The position numbers were made by a program, and so were the translations under genes. A stretch of 64,000 nt of DNA from positions 33,441,407 to 33,505,406 of the forward strand of contig NC_079515.1 in assembly GCF_000801105.2 (NCBI RefSeq). The letters are read 5' to 3'. Numbering within the stretch: the stretch's first letter is position 1; the number at the start of each line of letters is the position of its first letter. Source of the DNA: Raphanus sativus. Taxonomy: Eukaryota > Streptophyta > Magnoliopsida > Brassicales > Brassicaceae. The notes under the pieces were generated by a model, which was not told the DNA's origin, did not search any database, and saw only the letters and a program-made list of their open reading frames with translations. Shown piece by piece: positions 22,889 through 35,019 of this stretch.

Positions 22889-23509
22889 TCCTCGAGAAGA
22901 CAGATCCAATACTTTTTTTTTCTTGCTACTGAGTGCGAACGGCTTGGTCCTTTGTTTTTTTTTTTTTTTTTTAATTTTGGCGGCATTGTATGTGCAATTT
23001 ATGGGCGTATACTTGAACTTCTTTATCATTCTCGTATTTGTGATATCACTTGTCATGTAATGAGATGAGTTAATAGATTCACCCACATTTGGTTCAAATC
23101 ATATTTTCTCTACACCGAGCAATGCAATGTTGTTGATTTCTTCATTTAACATGTTGAATAATCTGCCAAGCTGCTCCACTTCTTTGTCTTCGGGAACAAT
23201 GTATATGTATGGAGCAGCATTACCTCCCCACTAATCAGCATTCTCTTAATTGTCTAATTAAATAAAAAAAATATAACTGTCTTTAGGTACTTTGGTTGGT
23301 GAATACGCGGGAAGGTGAGGTTGATTTGGTTATTGATGTGTTTTGTCAACGACGACGTGTTTCCCTCTTAGTCATGTTGCTTTTCTTGCCTACTTCTCTG
23401 TTCTCTTTCTATATTACAACTTCCATACTCTTCTTCTCTCCTCTCACCTCTCCCCCTCTCCCCCTCTCTAGATCTTCATATCACTTTCCTCTTGGTTCTC
23501 ATCTCAACA
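22889..23509. other. Intergenic: NDPK2 3' UTR and NOI gene leader
   Basis: A T run at 22956-22973 lies in the NDPK2 3' region. From about 23400 the sequence becomes CT-rich (ctctcacctctccccctctc), the leader of the next gene. No further gene. Confidence 0.5.
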
Positions 23510-23890
23510 ATGGCGACGGTAAGAACAAAAGAAAAGTCTTATATCTTTTCCTCATGTCGAGTTTTTATAAACTTTGTTTCGGTGCAGGGGAAGCCACTGC
23601 CAAAGTTTGGTGAATGGGATGTGAACAATCCTGCTTCAGCCGAAGGATTCACTGTCATTTTCAGCAAAGCTAGCGACGAGAAGAAGACCAAGAAAGCATC
23701 TGGCAGCGCAGGCCCTAGTACTCTGGTTTCACCTCAGAACACCGATCAAACCAACCACCAAGATTCTCAAAACCCAAAAGCTAAGGTAGTTTTACATTTT
23801 TTTCTCTTCACATTCATCTTCTTACTTCAGATTGGTTACCTTCTCTGATTCATGTTCTCTGAGCAGAAGAAATGGTTTTGCTTCGGTTAA
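23510..23890 (+). CDS. NOI / RIN4-like protein with AvrRpt2-cleavage motif
   Basis: Three coding exons, 23510-23518 (MAT), 23588-23785 and 23867-23890, giving 76 residues. The core GKPLPKFGEWDVNNP is the NOI domain, and PKFGEW fits the PxFGxW sequence cut by the bacterial protease AvrRpt2 in RIN4 and NOI proteins (known for the family). The protein ends KKWFCFG, where the single Cys is a likely acylation site for membrane anchoring. The middle is charged and disordered (KASDEKKTKKASGSAG). Full RIN4 has two NOI domains; this is the short one-domain form. The tiny first exon ending after the third codon is usual for NOI genes. Likely AT5G63270 orthologue by order, from memory. Confidence 0.9.
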
Positions 23891-24670
23891 CAACTCCTGG
23901 GATCTTTTGAGGATTATGAAGCTGAAGAAAGTTAGCAGAGAGAATCTTAAACAAAGTGAAACAAAATGTCTTCGGAGTTCACAAACCACATTATATCTTA
24001 CTCAGTCAGACATCTCTGCTTGCTTGCTTCTTCTTTTGTCTTCTGCTGATATTATACTTGTTCACTATACCTTTTGTTTCTTCTTTCTGTTCGCCAACAT
24101 TTTTTCCCACAATGGATATAAGATAATACATTTGTCTCCTGACTCCCCCCTAAAAACTTGTTTGTTTTTTTATGAAATTTTGAGACATAATCCTAGTATG
24201 AAACACAAGAGTATATAATATGGTCCGAAAAGTCTTCCAACAAAATTAAGATCCATATGTCGTGAGCTTTAACAAAGATGCTGACACCTGAAAAATTCAC
24301 AGGACCTGTGGGGAAAACTCTACCAGATAATCACAGTAGAAACATGTGTCCTGACGAAGAATATCCAGGAAAATTATTTAAGAGAGCTACCAACGGAAGA
24401 ACAAAGCATGAAAGAGTTCAGGATTCCATTAGACATAACCTTAGTTACAGTTAAAGCCAGGAAACAAAAATTATTTGGTGAAGTCAAGAAAAACAAGACT
24501 GGCTCGCCAGATAGATATATATATATATAGTTTTGGAGACTATAAATTTACCTAAATGTGTTCGTTATAACACTCCAAACCAGAAGCATAGTTTTGATCC
24601 TAAGAACTGAAAAGACTTTGATAAAAAAAGACAGAAACTATCCTTTACGCAGGCTTCTGAACACGTGGTG
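23891..24670. other. Intergenic between convergent NOI and CCCH genes
   Basis: Holds the two 3' untranslated regions, facing each other. A (TA)n run sits at about 24516-24530. No gene is seen. Confidence 0.5.
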
Positions 24671-26528
24671 TCAATTCCAGCTGTCGTTTTCATTAGCGTT
24701 GCCGCCGAGCTGAGGAGTTTCTACGGTTTGGGAGCTGCTGGACGAGAATGTAGGCGGTATAGAGTGATCGAATCTACAAGCTGGACCAAATTTGCAGATG
24801 CCATAGCGGCTGTAGTGTGTGCACATGCTCTGATCCTGAGAGCATTGAAGACAAGTAATACAAGAAAAAAAGGATTAAGGTGTGAATTACAGAGTTTGTA
24901 GAAAGTTCACCACAAAGGTAATCTTTTTCGGCATATTAGAAAGGAACTGTATGGAAGAGAGAAACAGACTCACAGGTCTTAGGGGTAAGCCCTTGTCATT
25001 GAAAGAGGATGGAGACTGCTTTGGCAATCTATGTTTGGGATGATGGTATTTGCATTTAGATTTGAACTTACAATCCCCAGTTTTAACATAATAACTGCAC
25101 TCTGGTTGATCCGGACGCTCTGGGAATTCCTCAGCAGGCAACTGAGAGAATGAACTAGTTTCAGCCGAGTATGTGGAAGGAGGAAGGACACCCCTTTCTG
25201 GTGGATAGGCAGAAGGCGCCTACACAGATAAGAGTGAAAAACTCCAGAAAGCAAAGCACTTTCATATAGTACATATAAAGTCATGGCAAGGCAGAGGTGA
25301 ATATGAATACCTGATATCCACTCCACGCTGGAGTTTGAGGTGAAGAAGCTCCACGATTCTGTGAGTACATGAGTGGAATAAAAGGAGCAGTACCACCAGT
25401 ACCAGTACCATTCATGTGTCTCGATGAGGACCAAGAAGTTGAACTTGCTTGTGAGGCATCCTTTGGGGGAAATGATCCACCATTATTACCACGGAAGAGA
25501 GGAGAATCAACTCCACCTCCAACAGCCTTAGGATCCGGATGATTAAATTTGCAGTCACCTCCAAACTTGCAGGAGCCGTTTCGCATGTAGAAAGGACATT
25601 CTTTCTCTCCCTGCTCAATTGGTTACCACCACTATTACAGGTTCTATAGACGGAGAATGCTAGAAAATGTGTAAAAAATCAATTTGATGTAATTTACCGG
25701 TCTGATGGGAAGACCGAGGAAGTTAAGCTCAGGTCGTGAGGGGAGAGAAGTCTGTTGTTTAGTGTGGCTGAACCTACAAGTCTCTCCATATTTGCACCCT
25801 CCCGTCCTGAAGTAGTACTGCATACAATACAAAAAAGAGATAATGAAAAGGTAAAACAGTGTACAGAAAACCAGAGAAATGAATATGAACAAAAAGAGTG
25901 GCAATTATTAACCTTGCACTCCATGAGCCTGGGATTCTCCACATCCTCTTCCCTCTCCCTTTCCCTTACTTTCTCCCTACCAATCTTCCAAAATTAACAA
26001 AACAAAACTTGTGAACCTAAACCCGAAACAAGAGCAGAAAACGCAAAACGAAGCCAACTCAATCTAAAACGTAAAATTGTTTTTATCAAAATCAATATTT
26101 TCGATCCAACAACGAAATAGATTAAACTTATCCCAATTATCTAAACCCTAAGAATCAAAAAGAAGAAAAAAGTAAACTTTACATGACAAAGAGAAGAAGA
26201 AGAGTACTTGGGGGTTCCTTCGGACAGGGTGATTAAACTTGCAGCTGGATCCGTATTTGCAGCCTCCTGTTCTAATATAAAACGAGCAATCCTCTGCATC
26301 AGGTCTCACCGGATACACCATCATTCTCTTCTCTCTTCCTTCCTCCTCCTTCTGATCACCCTCAGACACACTAATCGACACATTCAGCTCTTCTGTAGCT
26401 TCATCCAACAAAACCACATTCCTGAGATCCTCACTTAGCTCCTCCTCCCTAATGTGATCGGCGGCTACGGGATCCTTCTCGGAGGAAGATCCTGAAGGCT
26501 GTTTCGGATCCGGGTCGGGCTTGCTCAT
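24671..26528 (-). CDS. Zinc finger CCCH protein with five C-X8-C-X5-C-X3-H fingers
   Basis: Minus strand, six exons: 26208-26528, 25913-25984, 25698-25817, 25311-25610, 24974-25219 and 24671-24835, giving 407 residues. Five fingers have the CX8CX5CX3H spacing: [10 protein letters not shown]..., [10 protein letters not shown]..., [10 protein letters not shown]..., [10 protein letters not shown]... and [10 protein letters not shown].... The second finger begins at the last codons of exon 2, so splicing is needed to build it. The phrase LPIRP/LPLRP follows fingers 2 and 4, typical of the plant ZFN group that binds RNA or DNA in the nucleus. The N-terminus is acidic (residues 1-75) and the linker between fingers 3 and 4 is Ser/Gly/Pro-rich. 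Likely AT5G63260 orthologue by order and similarity, from memory. Target RNAs are unknown. Confidence 0.94.
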
Positions 26529-29500
26529 GATTTTTTTTTTTACTCAAAACGACATTTTATAATTTTTACAGAAAATCTCTACCGAGAGAAAGAAGATCAA
26601 AACCTGAATTTTTGAGGAAGAAAAGATCAAAACTTTAGACGCGTTTTTGCCTTTTTCGGTAGTTTTGTTTTGTCATAAGCAACAACATAAAGTTTGTCGT
26701 AAAAGAAAGTAAGCGACACAAAGTCAGAATCTGAAGCCAATTGTGTCTCAAATGTGTAATAAACTGATAGTTTTTTTTTCTTTTCATTTATAAAGAAAGG
26801 CCCAACAAGAGAAACACAAAAGAGACTAAGACAGCGTTCTTGTCTCTGCCGGCCCGGAGGTAAGCTGTGGGCTTGCCTGCACTGCTCTTTTCTTTCTGTC
26901 TATCTTAAATCTTACGTGTAAGCACACGTATTATAAGTTGTTACTTAGAAACGCATTATGATTAAGGTCTGATTGGTGTAACCCAACGGTTGTGATGCGG
27001 TTACGTATGTTTGCGATGTAATATGTGATTACAATTTTAAACATTTTTAAAAGATTTATATAATTGGTATAACGGCTAAAAATTTATGCTTCAGAATATT
27101 TATGATAGGTTAACTACCAAATGCTGCAACTGTTAACAATAAATTAATAATATTAATATTTTATATAGTTATAAAATATTAAATATCATAATACTTAATA
27201 AATATAGGATTTTTATTTTTAAAATTATAGTATTAAATTGTTTAGATTATAGAAAATATATATTTTTGTTTTCAAATTTTATAATATAAATTAAAATATA
27301 ATGTATACATTTTAGTATTTTATCATTTCAATTTAAAAAATTTATTGAATATTTTTTTTTAAAGAAAATTACCATCCCGTAACTGCAAACAAACCAGATT
27401 TTTATTTTAAGAAGTTACGAACTGGTTGAAGTGATTTATAATATTTTTTATGATTCTTTTAAAACGTCAACAATCGATACCAACCATAAAAACTGGATTT
27501 CACCAATCTTGCGGGTGATAACGGAATAACTAATTATATCCTAAATATCTGAATTCTAATTAGACGTGACTCTCTCTCTTCTTTAGAGTTTAGAGAGAAA
27601 ATTTTTGTTACTCCTCTTACCGCTTTCAAATCTTTCAGAGGAGGGAGAAATTAAGTTTAAGCTTTTGTTTGTAATATATTTTGATCCACAAATCGATCTT
27701 TTATTCTGTTTATGGGATTTTCTTGTCGCTAGGTAATTTTTACTGTGTTTAATTTCTCCATTTTTCTATCCTAGTTTCTTGTTTTGATTGAATCAATAAA
27801 GTTCTGAATTTTATTCGGAGTTTCTATAATCTCTTTCCTTTGCTTTCAATCAACAATTTTTTTCTGATGGGTTATCCTTTTCTTGTGTGACTATCAATGA
27901 TCTTGTTTTGTTTGTTGGTCATCTTGGTTCTTTTATTAAAAGGGAATCAATATATTGACCTGACTTGTGATGAAGTAGCTAAGAGGAGAGGATCAAAATG
28001 CTACTAGTGGTGACTGGCACAAAATGAAGTAGCGCGAGGAGATTATCAATTGCATGCAAAATGGCATCTCGTTATACTCTTATCGCCTTCGATATTTTTG
28101 CTGCCACATACACTAAGTAACACTCGTCTCTACCAATATTAAAAAAGGATTGATATTCATTAACTATATTACATTTTATTCCTCACCATTTGTATATTGT
28201 ATTTAATGTATGCCACTATATAATTTCTTTAAATTAATAATCTATAAATTAATATATACTAAAAAAATTATAAAATAATATAATTTTATAGTCTTAAATT
28301 AAGTTTTTAGTTCAATTAATATATCAATAAATGAATAATTTTTTTAAAATTAATAAAAAATATAGTTTTAGTTTAGTCTCAATATTATTAATTTATAAAA
28401 GTTTCACCGTAAGTGGAATAGTTGGATTCCATTCCATTTGACCAAAAAAGTGGATTTCATATTACAAAGTACAAACCCTTCCGCCTTATCAGTCACCCCC
28501 TTTGGTTTTTGTATATATAGTATTTGTCATTGAATAACATTGTGTGATTTTGTCAAACTAAGAATTATATTGTTATAACTAATATTTGCAAGTTTAATAG
28601 GACAAGTGAAAATATGTATGTATAGATAGAATTATTAAAATTCTAATGGACCTAAAAATCTAATATAATCTAAAATAAATGTTGTACTTTGAATGGAGAT
28701 TAACCACCGCATTTTACATTCAACTAATGGACCAAGTAAAATATTGGAGTAAGTCTTTAGACAATGAAAATCTTTAATTAACTAAGGGCCTGACTGTTTC
28801 AAATGCAACTGTTACAGTTGTGTACGGGAGTTTGCGATTGCGGGAATTTGCGGTTTCAAGTGTTATGTAGTATTTTGTATGACTGATATAACATTTAAAA
28901 ATTGTTGCGTTTGCAGGATATTTGTGACTGATTGATTATGAGATATTGCAGTGGTTTAATAATAAATTATCAATATAAATATATTATAACATCATAAAAA
29001 TATAAAAACATATTGTTGTGGTAAAATATAATAATTATTAATATAATATGATTAATAATAAGATTATGTTTAGTTTTTTTATTAGTTGAAAGTTATAATT
29101 TTAATAATTGTTTTTGAAGATTTATATTTAAACTTTTAAAAGAATATTTTGTTTCGTAAATTATGCAGATTATATAAAAAAAGTTATAAGAAATCTTCCG
29201 TATGGTATATCATCGGACATGAATCTCATAGGATGGCTCAGAGTTATACAGTCAGACGTGTATTCTCGTATGGTGGTAGAATTGACCGATATGTAATCTT
29301 TCTCATCAGTGTAATGCATAATTAATCAGACGTTAAAAAACTAAATTGATAACTAAATTAAGTATATTTGGTGAATAAAACTTAGTGATTAAGTTTTCTT
29401 AATTACTAAGCTAAATCAACTTTATGACAAATGGCAAAACTAAATACATATGGCAAATAACCAAATAAATTTATGACAAATGGCTAAAGCTTAGTAATTT

Positions 29501-29907
29501 AGTGAAAAATATCTAAATACTTTATGACTAAGCTTTGTAAATCTTTCATATAAATAGACATTTTATCTTTCCACTAAAGATAGATTTTTCATTCATAACA
29601 ATCTTACAAACTTCCAGAAATACTTTAAATATTTTCAAAGTAAGTCTCAAAAATATATAGTTAATATTAGGTTCACTTTTTTTTACTGTACCAAAACAGT
29701 CTTCAAAGTAACTCATCCCACATGCGGACGATTTATTGAATTAAAGAAAAAATATCAAATCTTGATCCCACATATACATACATTTTCTATTTATCAGTTT
29801 TCAAACATTTTACTGCATTATATTATCATTTTCATCATATTTTGTTTCGTAAAATTTTCAATCAGGATTCTCACATCCTAATATCATCTACAAGCAAATA
29901 AGCAAAC
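26529..29907. other. Intergenic, AT-rich, MITE relics, no gene seen
   Basis: 26529-26640 is the CCCH gene leader and promoter. 26960-27410 shows a weakly paired pair of ends (GGTCTGATTGGTG and CAAACCAGATTTT) suggestive of an old hAT-like MITE. 27560-27740 is CT/GA-rich like a plant leader with a possible donor (GCTAGGTAATTTT) but no frame follows. 28215-28340 resembles the inside of an Emigrant MITE. 28790 on starts with GGGCCTGACTGTTT, another hAT-like end without a partner. Confidence 0.45.
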
Positions 29908-30267
29908 ATGGTGACAACAACAATGTCTTTATCATTGATAACACTCTTCTTTTTCCTCCTCGTATCAACCGTCCCCGTGACCTCAAGCGGCGAATGGTGC
30001 GTGGCGAAAGATGACGCGACAGATGCACAGCTACAAGCGACTATAGATTGGTGTTGCAGCGATTCAGGAGGTTTTCGCGATTGTACAACGATCCAACCCG
30101 GTGGAGTCTGCTACGAACCAAACACTCTCAGAGATCATGCGTCGTTTGTGATGAATTTGTATTACCAGAACCTTGGTCACACCAAAAAGCAATGTGATTT
30201 CAGTGGTACCGGCGATGTAGTTCATCACAACCCAAGCCATGGCCCGTGTGTTTATGTGTCTTATTAA
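29908..30267 (+). CDS. X8-domain secreted protein, copy 1
   Basis: Single exon, 119 residues. Residues 1-26 (MSLSLITLFFFLLVSTVPVTSS core) are a signal peptide, so the protein is secreted or bound at the cell surface. The mature part is a compact X8 (CBM43) module: GEWCVAKDDATDAQLQATID, then the paired Cys (WCC), CTTIQPGGVCYEPNT, HASFVMNLYYQ, and a final Cys in GPCVYVSY. X8 modules bind beta-1,3-glucan (callose) in the known cases. There is no GPI signal or Ser-rich tail after the module, so it is a free, single-module form. The second copy about 1.35 kb downstream has the same layout. Matches the small X8 genes near AT5G63225-AT5G63250 from memory. Confidence 0.92.
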   Translation: MVTTTMSLSLITLFFFLLVSTVPVTSSGEWCVAKDDATDAQLQATIDWCCSDSGGFRDCTTIQPGGVCYEPNTLRDHASFVMNLYYQNLGHTKKQCDFSGTGDVVHHNPSHGPCVYVSY

Positions 30268-31313
30268 CATCATATACATATGTATGAGAACTTGTAATTC
30301 TGAAGCTCCAAATAAGTTGATGAATCAGATTCCATCTATTTCTTAAGAAAAATCTCTTGAACTAGTCTGCAGTCAATTTTTATTATTATGATCACTATTC
30401 ACTCGATTGTCAGTACAAACAGCTACTTCCAATAAATGGCATAGTGTTATAAAATATGAAATTTTATTGTGATGATAAATATGAATAAAAACGAAAAAAT
30501 TGTACTGGTAATATTTAGGACACAGATGAAATAGAACGTAAGAGGAGGAAAGAAGATATAGAGAGCGAATGCTTTTCTATTGATATAAAGTGTATTTACA
30601 AATGAAGTTTTCACTCGTATATATAGAGAAAAATTTACTGTGCAAATAGTGACAGCGGGACCTACATTGGTGGTAAAAATCAACAAGTTCTGCGCATATC
30701 TTCCTGTACGTAATACATTACGGTGCTTTCACAACACATAGTTTTTTTTTTCTTTTTTTTTTCTTTTCATTTTATTCCTTCTTATTTTTTTATTTCTAAA
30801 ATGGTTAGGTTATATTTTTCTTGTCAAGTTGAATCATAGTCTAGTTAGAGGGGTATTATCGGAACATAACTTTTATAAAATTTGATAATTTTATTATTTG
30901 AGAAAATTTTACAAGTTAACTAGTTTTAAAAAAATTTATCAAATATTTTTACGTAGGTTTTCATTACCTATATAAGAAATTTTATTGATTGTTATTAACT
31001 TTTAAAATAAGAAATTAATGGTGGTAGGAAAAATAAAAAGAGAATCGTTTCAATCAATAAAAAGATAAAATGACATTCTACTCCATTGTGAATTTGACTC
31101 AGCCCAACTGATTAAATCCATCAATACTGGAGAAGTTCCACCTGAATTATATGGGATCATAGCTGATGTTATTTCATGTTGTAGTTCTTTTGATGAGATC
31201 TCTTTCTCTTGTATATTCAGGCATGATATACCCGACTAATTTGATATAGTAAGTTAATATCATATACCTACTTGACAAAAACAAAGTTAATAACTTAATA
31301 TGATATACCAAAA

Positions 31314-31533
31314 GATCTTACAAAATAGTAAACAAAGATATATATACCATAATTTCTTGATGGAATAATCTATAGAGAGTGCTTATGTGCAAGTTGATAT
31401 ACCTCTACAACAAAATATCTTATTTTACCAAAAAAACAAAAACAAAAGATCTTTACATAATAATTACCAATATTCGAGAAAGATCTTACATGATCTTACA
31501 AAATAGTAAACAAAGATATATATACCATAATTT
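31314..31533 (+). repeat. Perfect 42-bp direct repeat in X8 copy 2 promoter
   Basis: Positions 31314-31355 and 31492-31533 are identical (start gatcttacaaaatagtaaac, end ataccataattt), 178 bases apart. The second copy ends 8 bases before the TATA box. A recent local duplication in the promoter. Confidence 0.9.
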
Positions 31534-31541
31534 TTTTTTTA

Positions 31542-31549
31542 TATAAATA
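31542..31549 (+). promoter_or_regulatory. TATA box of X8 copy 2
   Basis: TATAAATA lies 78 bases before the ATG at 31620 and directly follows the second copy of the 42-bp repeat. Confidence 0.55.
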
Positions 31550-31619
31550 CATGTACTTGGGTACAAGAAAACACACCAACAAAAAATCTTGATATCTAGT
31601 GTTTTTGATTTCGCTTATA

Positions 31620-31961
31620 ATGTCGTCCAAACTTTTAACGTTCTTTATCCTCCTATCTCTTGTGGCGATCCACCACATCCCTGTCGTGACATGCAGACAA
31701 TGGTGCATGGCAATGCCTAATGCTTCAGATGAGCAGTTACAAGCGAACATTGACTACGCTTGCAGCAACGGGGTCGATTGTACACAGATCCAACCCGGGG
31801 GAGTATGCTATGAACCAAACACTCTTTACAGCCACGCGTCGTATGTGATGAACGCTTATTACCAGAGTCATGGTCGCATTGAAGACTCTTGCAGGTTCAA
31901 CCGCAGCGCTTGCTGGGTCATGGTCGACCCAAGTTATGGCTCATGTGTGTACTACACTTAA
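31620..31961 (+). CDS. X8-domain secreted protein, copy 2
   Basis: Single exon, 113 residues from the first ATG (31620). The frame is open upstream to a GTG at 31599, but a plant gene would use the ATG, which also gives a proper signal peptide (MSSKLLTFFILLSLVAIHH, cleavage near VVTC/RQW). The mature X8 module reads RQWCMAMPNASDEQLQANID, YACSNGVDCTQIQPGGVCYE, HASYVMNAYYQSHG, with a last Cys in GSCVYYT. Compared with copy 1 it keeps the IQPGGVCYEPNTL core but differs widely elsewhere, so the duplication is old. Probably binds callose-like glucan at the wall. Single-module form with no anchor. Confidence 0.92.
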   Translation: MSSKLLTFFILLSLVAIHHIPVVTCRQWCMAMPNASDEQLQANIDYACSNGVDCTQIQPGGVCYEPNTLYSHASYVMNAYYQSHGRIEDSCRFNRSACWVMVDPSYGSCVYYT

Positions 31962-32426
31962 AAGAAGCAATTTTCTCAAAAAAAAAAAACACGGTTTTGA
32001 AATTGCGTTATTACTTTATTGTGTGTTTGTTAATTTATTTATTGGGATCCAATAGTATGCCCAAATACATTAATTGTTTTAATGCTATTTAAAAACTGTA
32101 ATCATATTTAATATAATGGATTAATTATAATACAAATTGTTAATCACATGAAAATTAATTGTTTTAATCTGTTTAAATATGAGAACCATGAACTGGAAAG
32201 AATCTATATATATTATTCCTTTGAATAAGTCAAAATAATTCGAAAAATAAATTTCCAAAATTTAAACATTAACATATTGTTTTTCTTTTAATATATAAAA
32301 CAAAAAAATATACAATTAGAGTAAGAAATTTCCGTATTAGTGGGATACACCTGCAAAAAGTATTAACAAACAGAGAGAGAGAGGAGAAAAAAACTGAAGA
32401 AGACGTTGGAAGATAAAATAAAATCC
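31962..32426. other. Spacer, GET4 leader at its end
   Basis: AT-rich spacer; from about 32370 it becomes GA-rich (acagagagagagaggag), which I take as the GET4 leader. No gene. Confidence 0.5.
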
Positions 32427-34608
32427 ATGTCGAGAGAGAGGAGCAGACGTGAATTACCTCCCGTTCAAGAGGTGTCCTTTTCACTCGTATCATCGATCTC
32501 TTCCTCATATTCGAATCTTCTCGAATTCAATCTTTTTTTTTTTGAAATTGTTAATAGCATATTGATAAGTTGAAGAAAGTGGTAGAGGAAGGCAATTACT
32601 ATGGAGCCTTGCAGATGTACAAATCCATCAGTGCCAGGTTCGCAGTTCGATTCCCTCACAAACCCAAACTATCCTCTCTTTTTTTTTTTTTGTTGGTTAT
32701 TACTTGATTCTGTTAATTCTGTTAAAAGTTTGGATTTTTTATATGAATTTGAGATAAAGCATGAGCCTTTTTTTTTTTGCTTGGCAGATATGTTACTGCT
32801 CAGAGATTCTCTGAAGCTCTTGATATCCTCTTCTCAGGGGCATGTCTTGAACTAGAGCACGGCCTGGTTTGTTCACATTCCTTCTTCTGTTATTATTTCA
32901 TTACATTTATCTGTGTATTGATATATAATATTAGTCTGTTCTTGGAACCTGTAATGACATGTTATCACAAAAGTTTTGAAGCTAAGACAAATATATCTTT
33001 ATTTATGTTAAAAATAATTGTTAATACTCAGGTGAATTGTGGTGCGGACCTTGCTTTTTTGTTTGTTGACACACTAGTTAAAGCCAAGTCACCTTGCAAT
33101 GATGAAACTCTTGGTTTGTGTTTCCATCTTCATCATTCACACTTATTTTTGTTTCAAGTATTCACACATATATCATTCATGTGTGTGTGTGAATGTCTTA
33201 GATCGTATTAGGTGTATGTTCAAGTTGTTTCCTCGGGTTCCTGTACCACCTCACCTGGTAGATGTCAGCGATGATGAAGACGTCCATAATCTTCAGGAAG
33301 CTCTTGGGGAAGCTAGATCACGTGTAGAAAACTTGACCTCCTTCTTGAGAGCTGCTATTAAGTAAGCCTCCTATTTTTTTTCTTTGCCGTTTCATGTATT
33401 AAACATTTTGAAGTTAAATAATTTTTTTTGTCTTTGTTTTTTAGATGGTCTGCAGAGTTTGGAGGCCCAAGTACTGGACATCCTGAGTTGCATGCTATGC
33501 TGGCTGATTATCTTTACACCGAGTGTCCTGAACTTGTAATCTTCTTGTGTACCCATTTGGTTATAAAGTTGTACTTTCTTTTTTATATTTCATTTATTGA
33601 CTTTTTGTATGTATATGGCAGGACATGGTACGAATATCACGGCATTTTGTTAGAGCCGAGGACCCTGAGAAGTTTGCATCTACGCTGATCAACTTCATGG
33701 GCAGGGTCAGTCTCTTCGTTTCAACACCTCCTTTTTTTATCATTGAGAAACTTTTGCACTTAGATATTCAAGACCTGTCTACATTTTTTTAGTCTGACCT
33801 TTGTGGTGATTGTAACATAACTTTCTTATAAATATGGTTTCACTTTGCATACTACTTTTTGCAGTGTTATCCTGGTGAAGATGACCTTGCAATAGCACGA
33901 GCTGTTCTCATGTAAGTTCATGCTTTCTATCTGGATCCACAAGATTGTGAGAGGGGAACTAAACTAAAGGGAATGAATTGATTTGTGTTTTTTCGCATTT
34001 TAGGTACTTATCTATGGGTAACATGAAAGATGCAAATTTGATAATGGATGAGATTAAGAAACAGGCAGAGGCAAAACATCCTGAGTTTTCAGAATCAGAC
34101 CTTATCCAATTTACCTCATATCTTCTGGAGACGTTAGTTGCCCATCTTCGTTTTCTTTTAGTCTTCTCTTTGTCATTTCTTGTTAGCTAAAAGAAGTTAA
34201 TTTGATTTACGATGCAGGTTGCAGAGGGATGCATTGCCTCTTTTCAATATGTTAAGAGTAAGGTATAAGTCTTGCATAGATAGAGAACCACTGCTTAACG
34301 AGGTATATAATACTACAAGGATCAAAACACGCAGAGAGACAGAGATTTGTTTATCTTGTTAACGAGAGAGACTAATAATGTTCCCTGGAATATTTTGTTT
34401 TATCTTGTGAAGTTGCTGGACGAGATTGCAGAGAGATTTTACGGTGTGCAGCGTAAGAATCCTTTGCAAGGAATGTTTGGAGATATCTTCCAGGTAAATT
34501 TAAGAAAAAAGACATGTGTATATGTATGATCTCTCAATTATATCTCGAAGTTACATTGCTTGAGCCATTGAAACCCTTTCTCTCTATTCTGTGTAGATGA
34601 TGGGATAA
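32427..34608 (+). CDS. GET4: GET4, guided entry of tail-anchored proteins factor
   Basis: Twelve coding exons: 32427-32471, 32558-32637, 32788-32866, 33032-33113, 33202-33361, 33445-33535, 33622-33705, 33865-33911, 34004-34132, 34218-34302, 34413-34493 and 34597-34608, giving 324 residues. GET4 is an all-helical cytosolic repeat protein that bridges the Sgt2/Ubl5-type chaperones and the GET3 ATPase, delivering tail-anchored proteins to the ER. Visible conserved stretches: [39 protein letters not shown] segment, [45 protein letters not shown] and [17 protein letters not shown]. The final coding exon is just MMG and stop. All introns are GT-AG. Length equals the Arabidopsis protein (AT5G63220) as I remember it. 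Confidence 0.95.
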
Positions 34609-35019
34609 GGAAGGAGATAGAAGTGGCAATAATACTCTGTAATTTTGGCAATGTTCTAATAAAGGGATAGCTCTCTGGAGAATTCTCCAGTTTATATAAA
34701 TTTGTTTCTCTTGTCCTCAAGTGGATAAGAATTTTGTTCTTGTAAACATTATACATTGTCTTTGTCAGTACTACAGTTTCAAGATAAACGAAAAGGAATG
34801 CTAGAAGAATTTTGAAACTTTTGTTAAATTTATTTAACTCTTATACAGTCCATGTTAAATAAGATAATTTGTTCTTTTTTCATGCTCAAAGGAAACTGTA
34901 AAGAGACAGCTAACTATATAGCTAGTTTACAAAACTGAATTAAATATTTATACTATCCACCCTCTCTACTCAACAAAGAACTCAAAAAAAGGACAAGACA
35001 CATCAGGAGATGGAGACAG
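34609..35019. other. GET4 3' UTR and spacer
   Basis: AATAAAGG at about 34661 may be the GET4 poly(A) signal. The rest is AT-rich spacer before the hydrolase relic. Confidence 0.45.

Larger units (their letters stand above)
30268..31619. other. Spacer between the two X8 genes
   Basis: AT-rich, with no gene. It contains the 42-bp direct repeat and the TATA box of the second X8 gene, listed separately, and a T-rich stretch at 30743-30795. Confidence 0.5.

Noticed and set aside
26960..27410. hAT-like MITE
   Set aside because: The two putative ends match only loosely and no 8-bp duplication is seen; kept only as a remark in the spacer entry.
31599..31619. Longer start for X8 copy 2 at base 31599
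   Set aside because: The codon there is GTG. The first ATG is at 31620 and gives a normal signal peptide.
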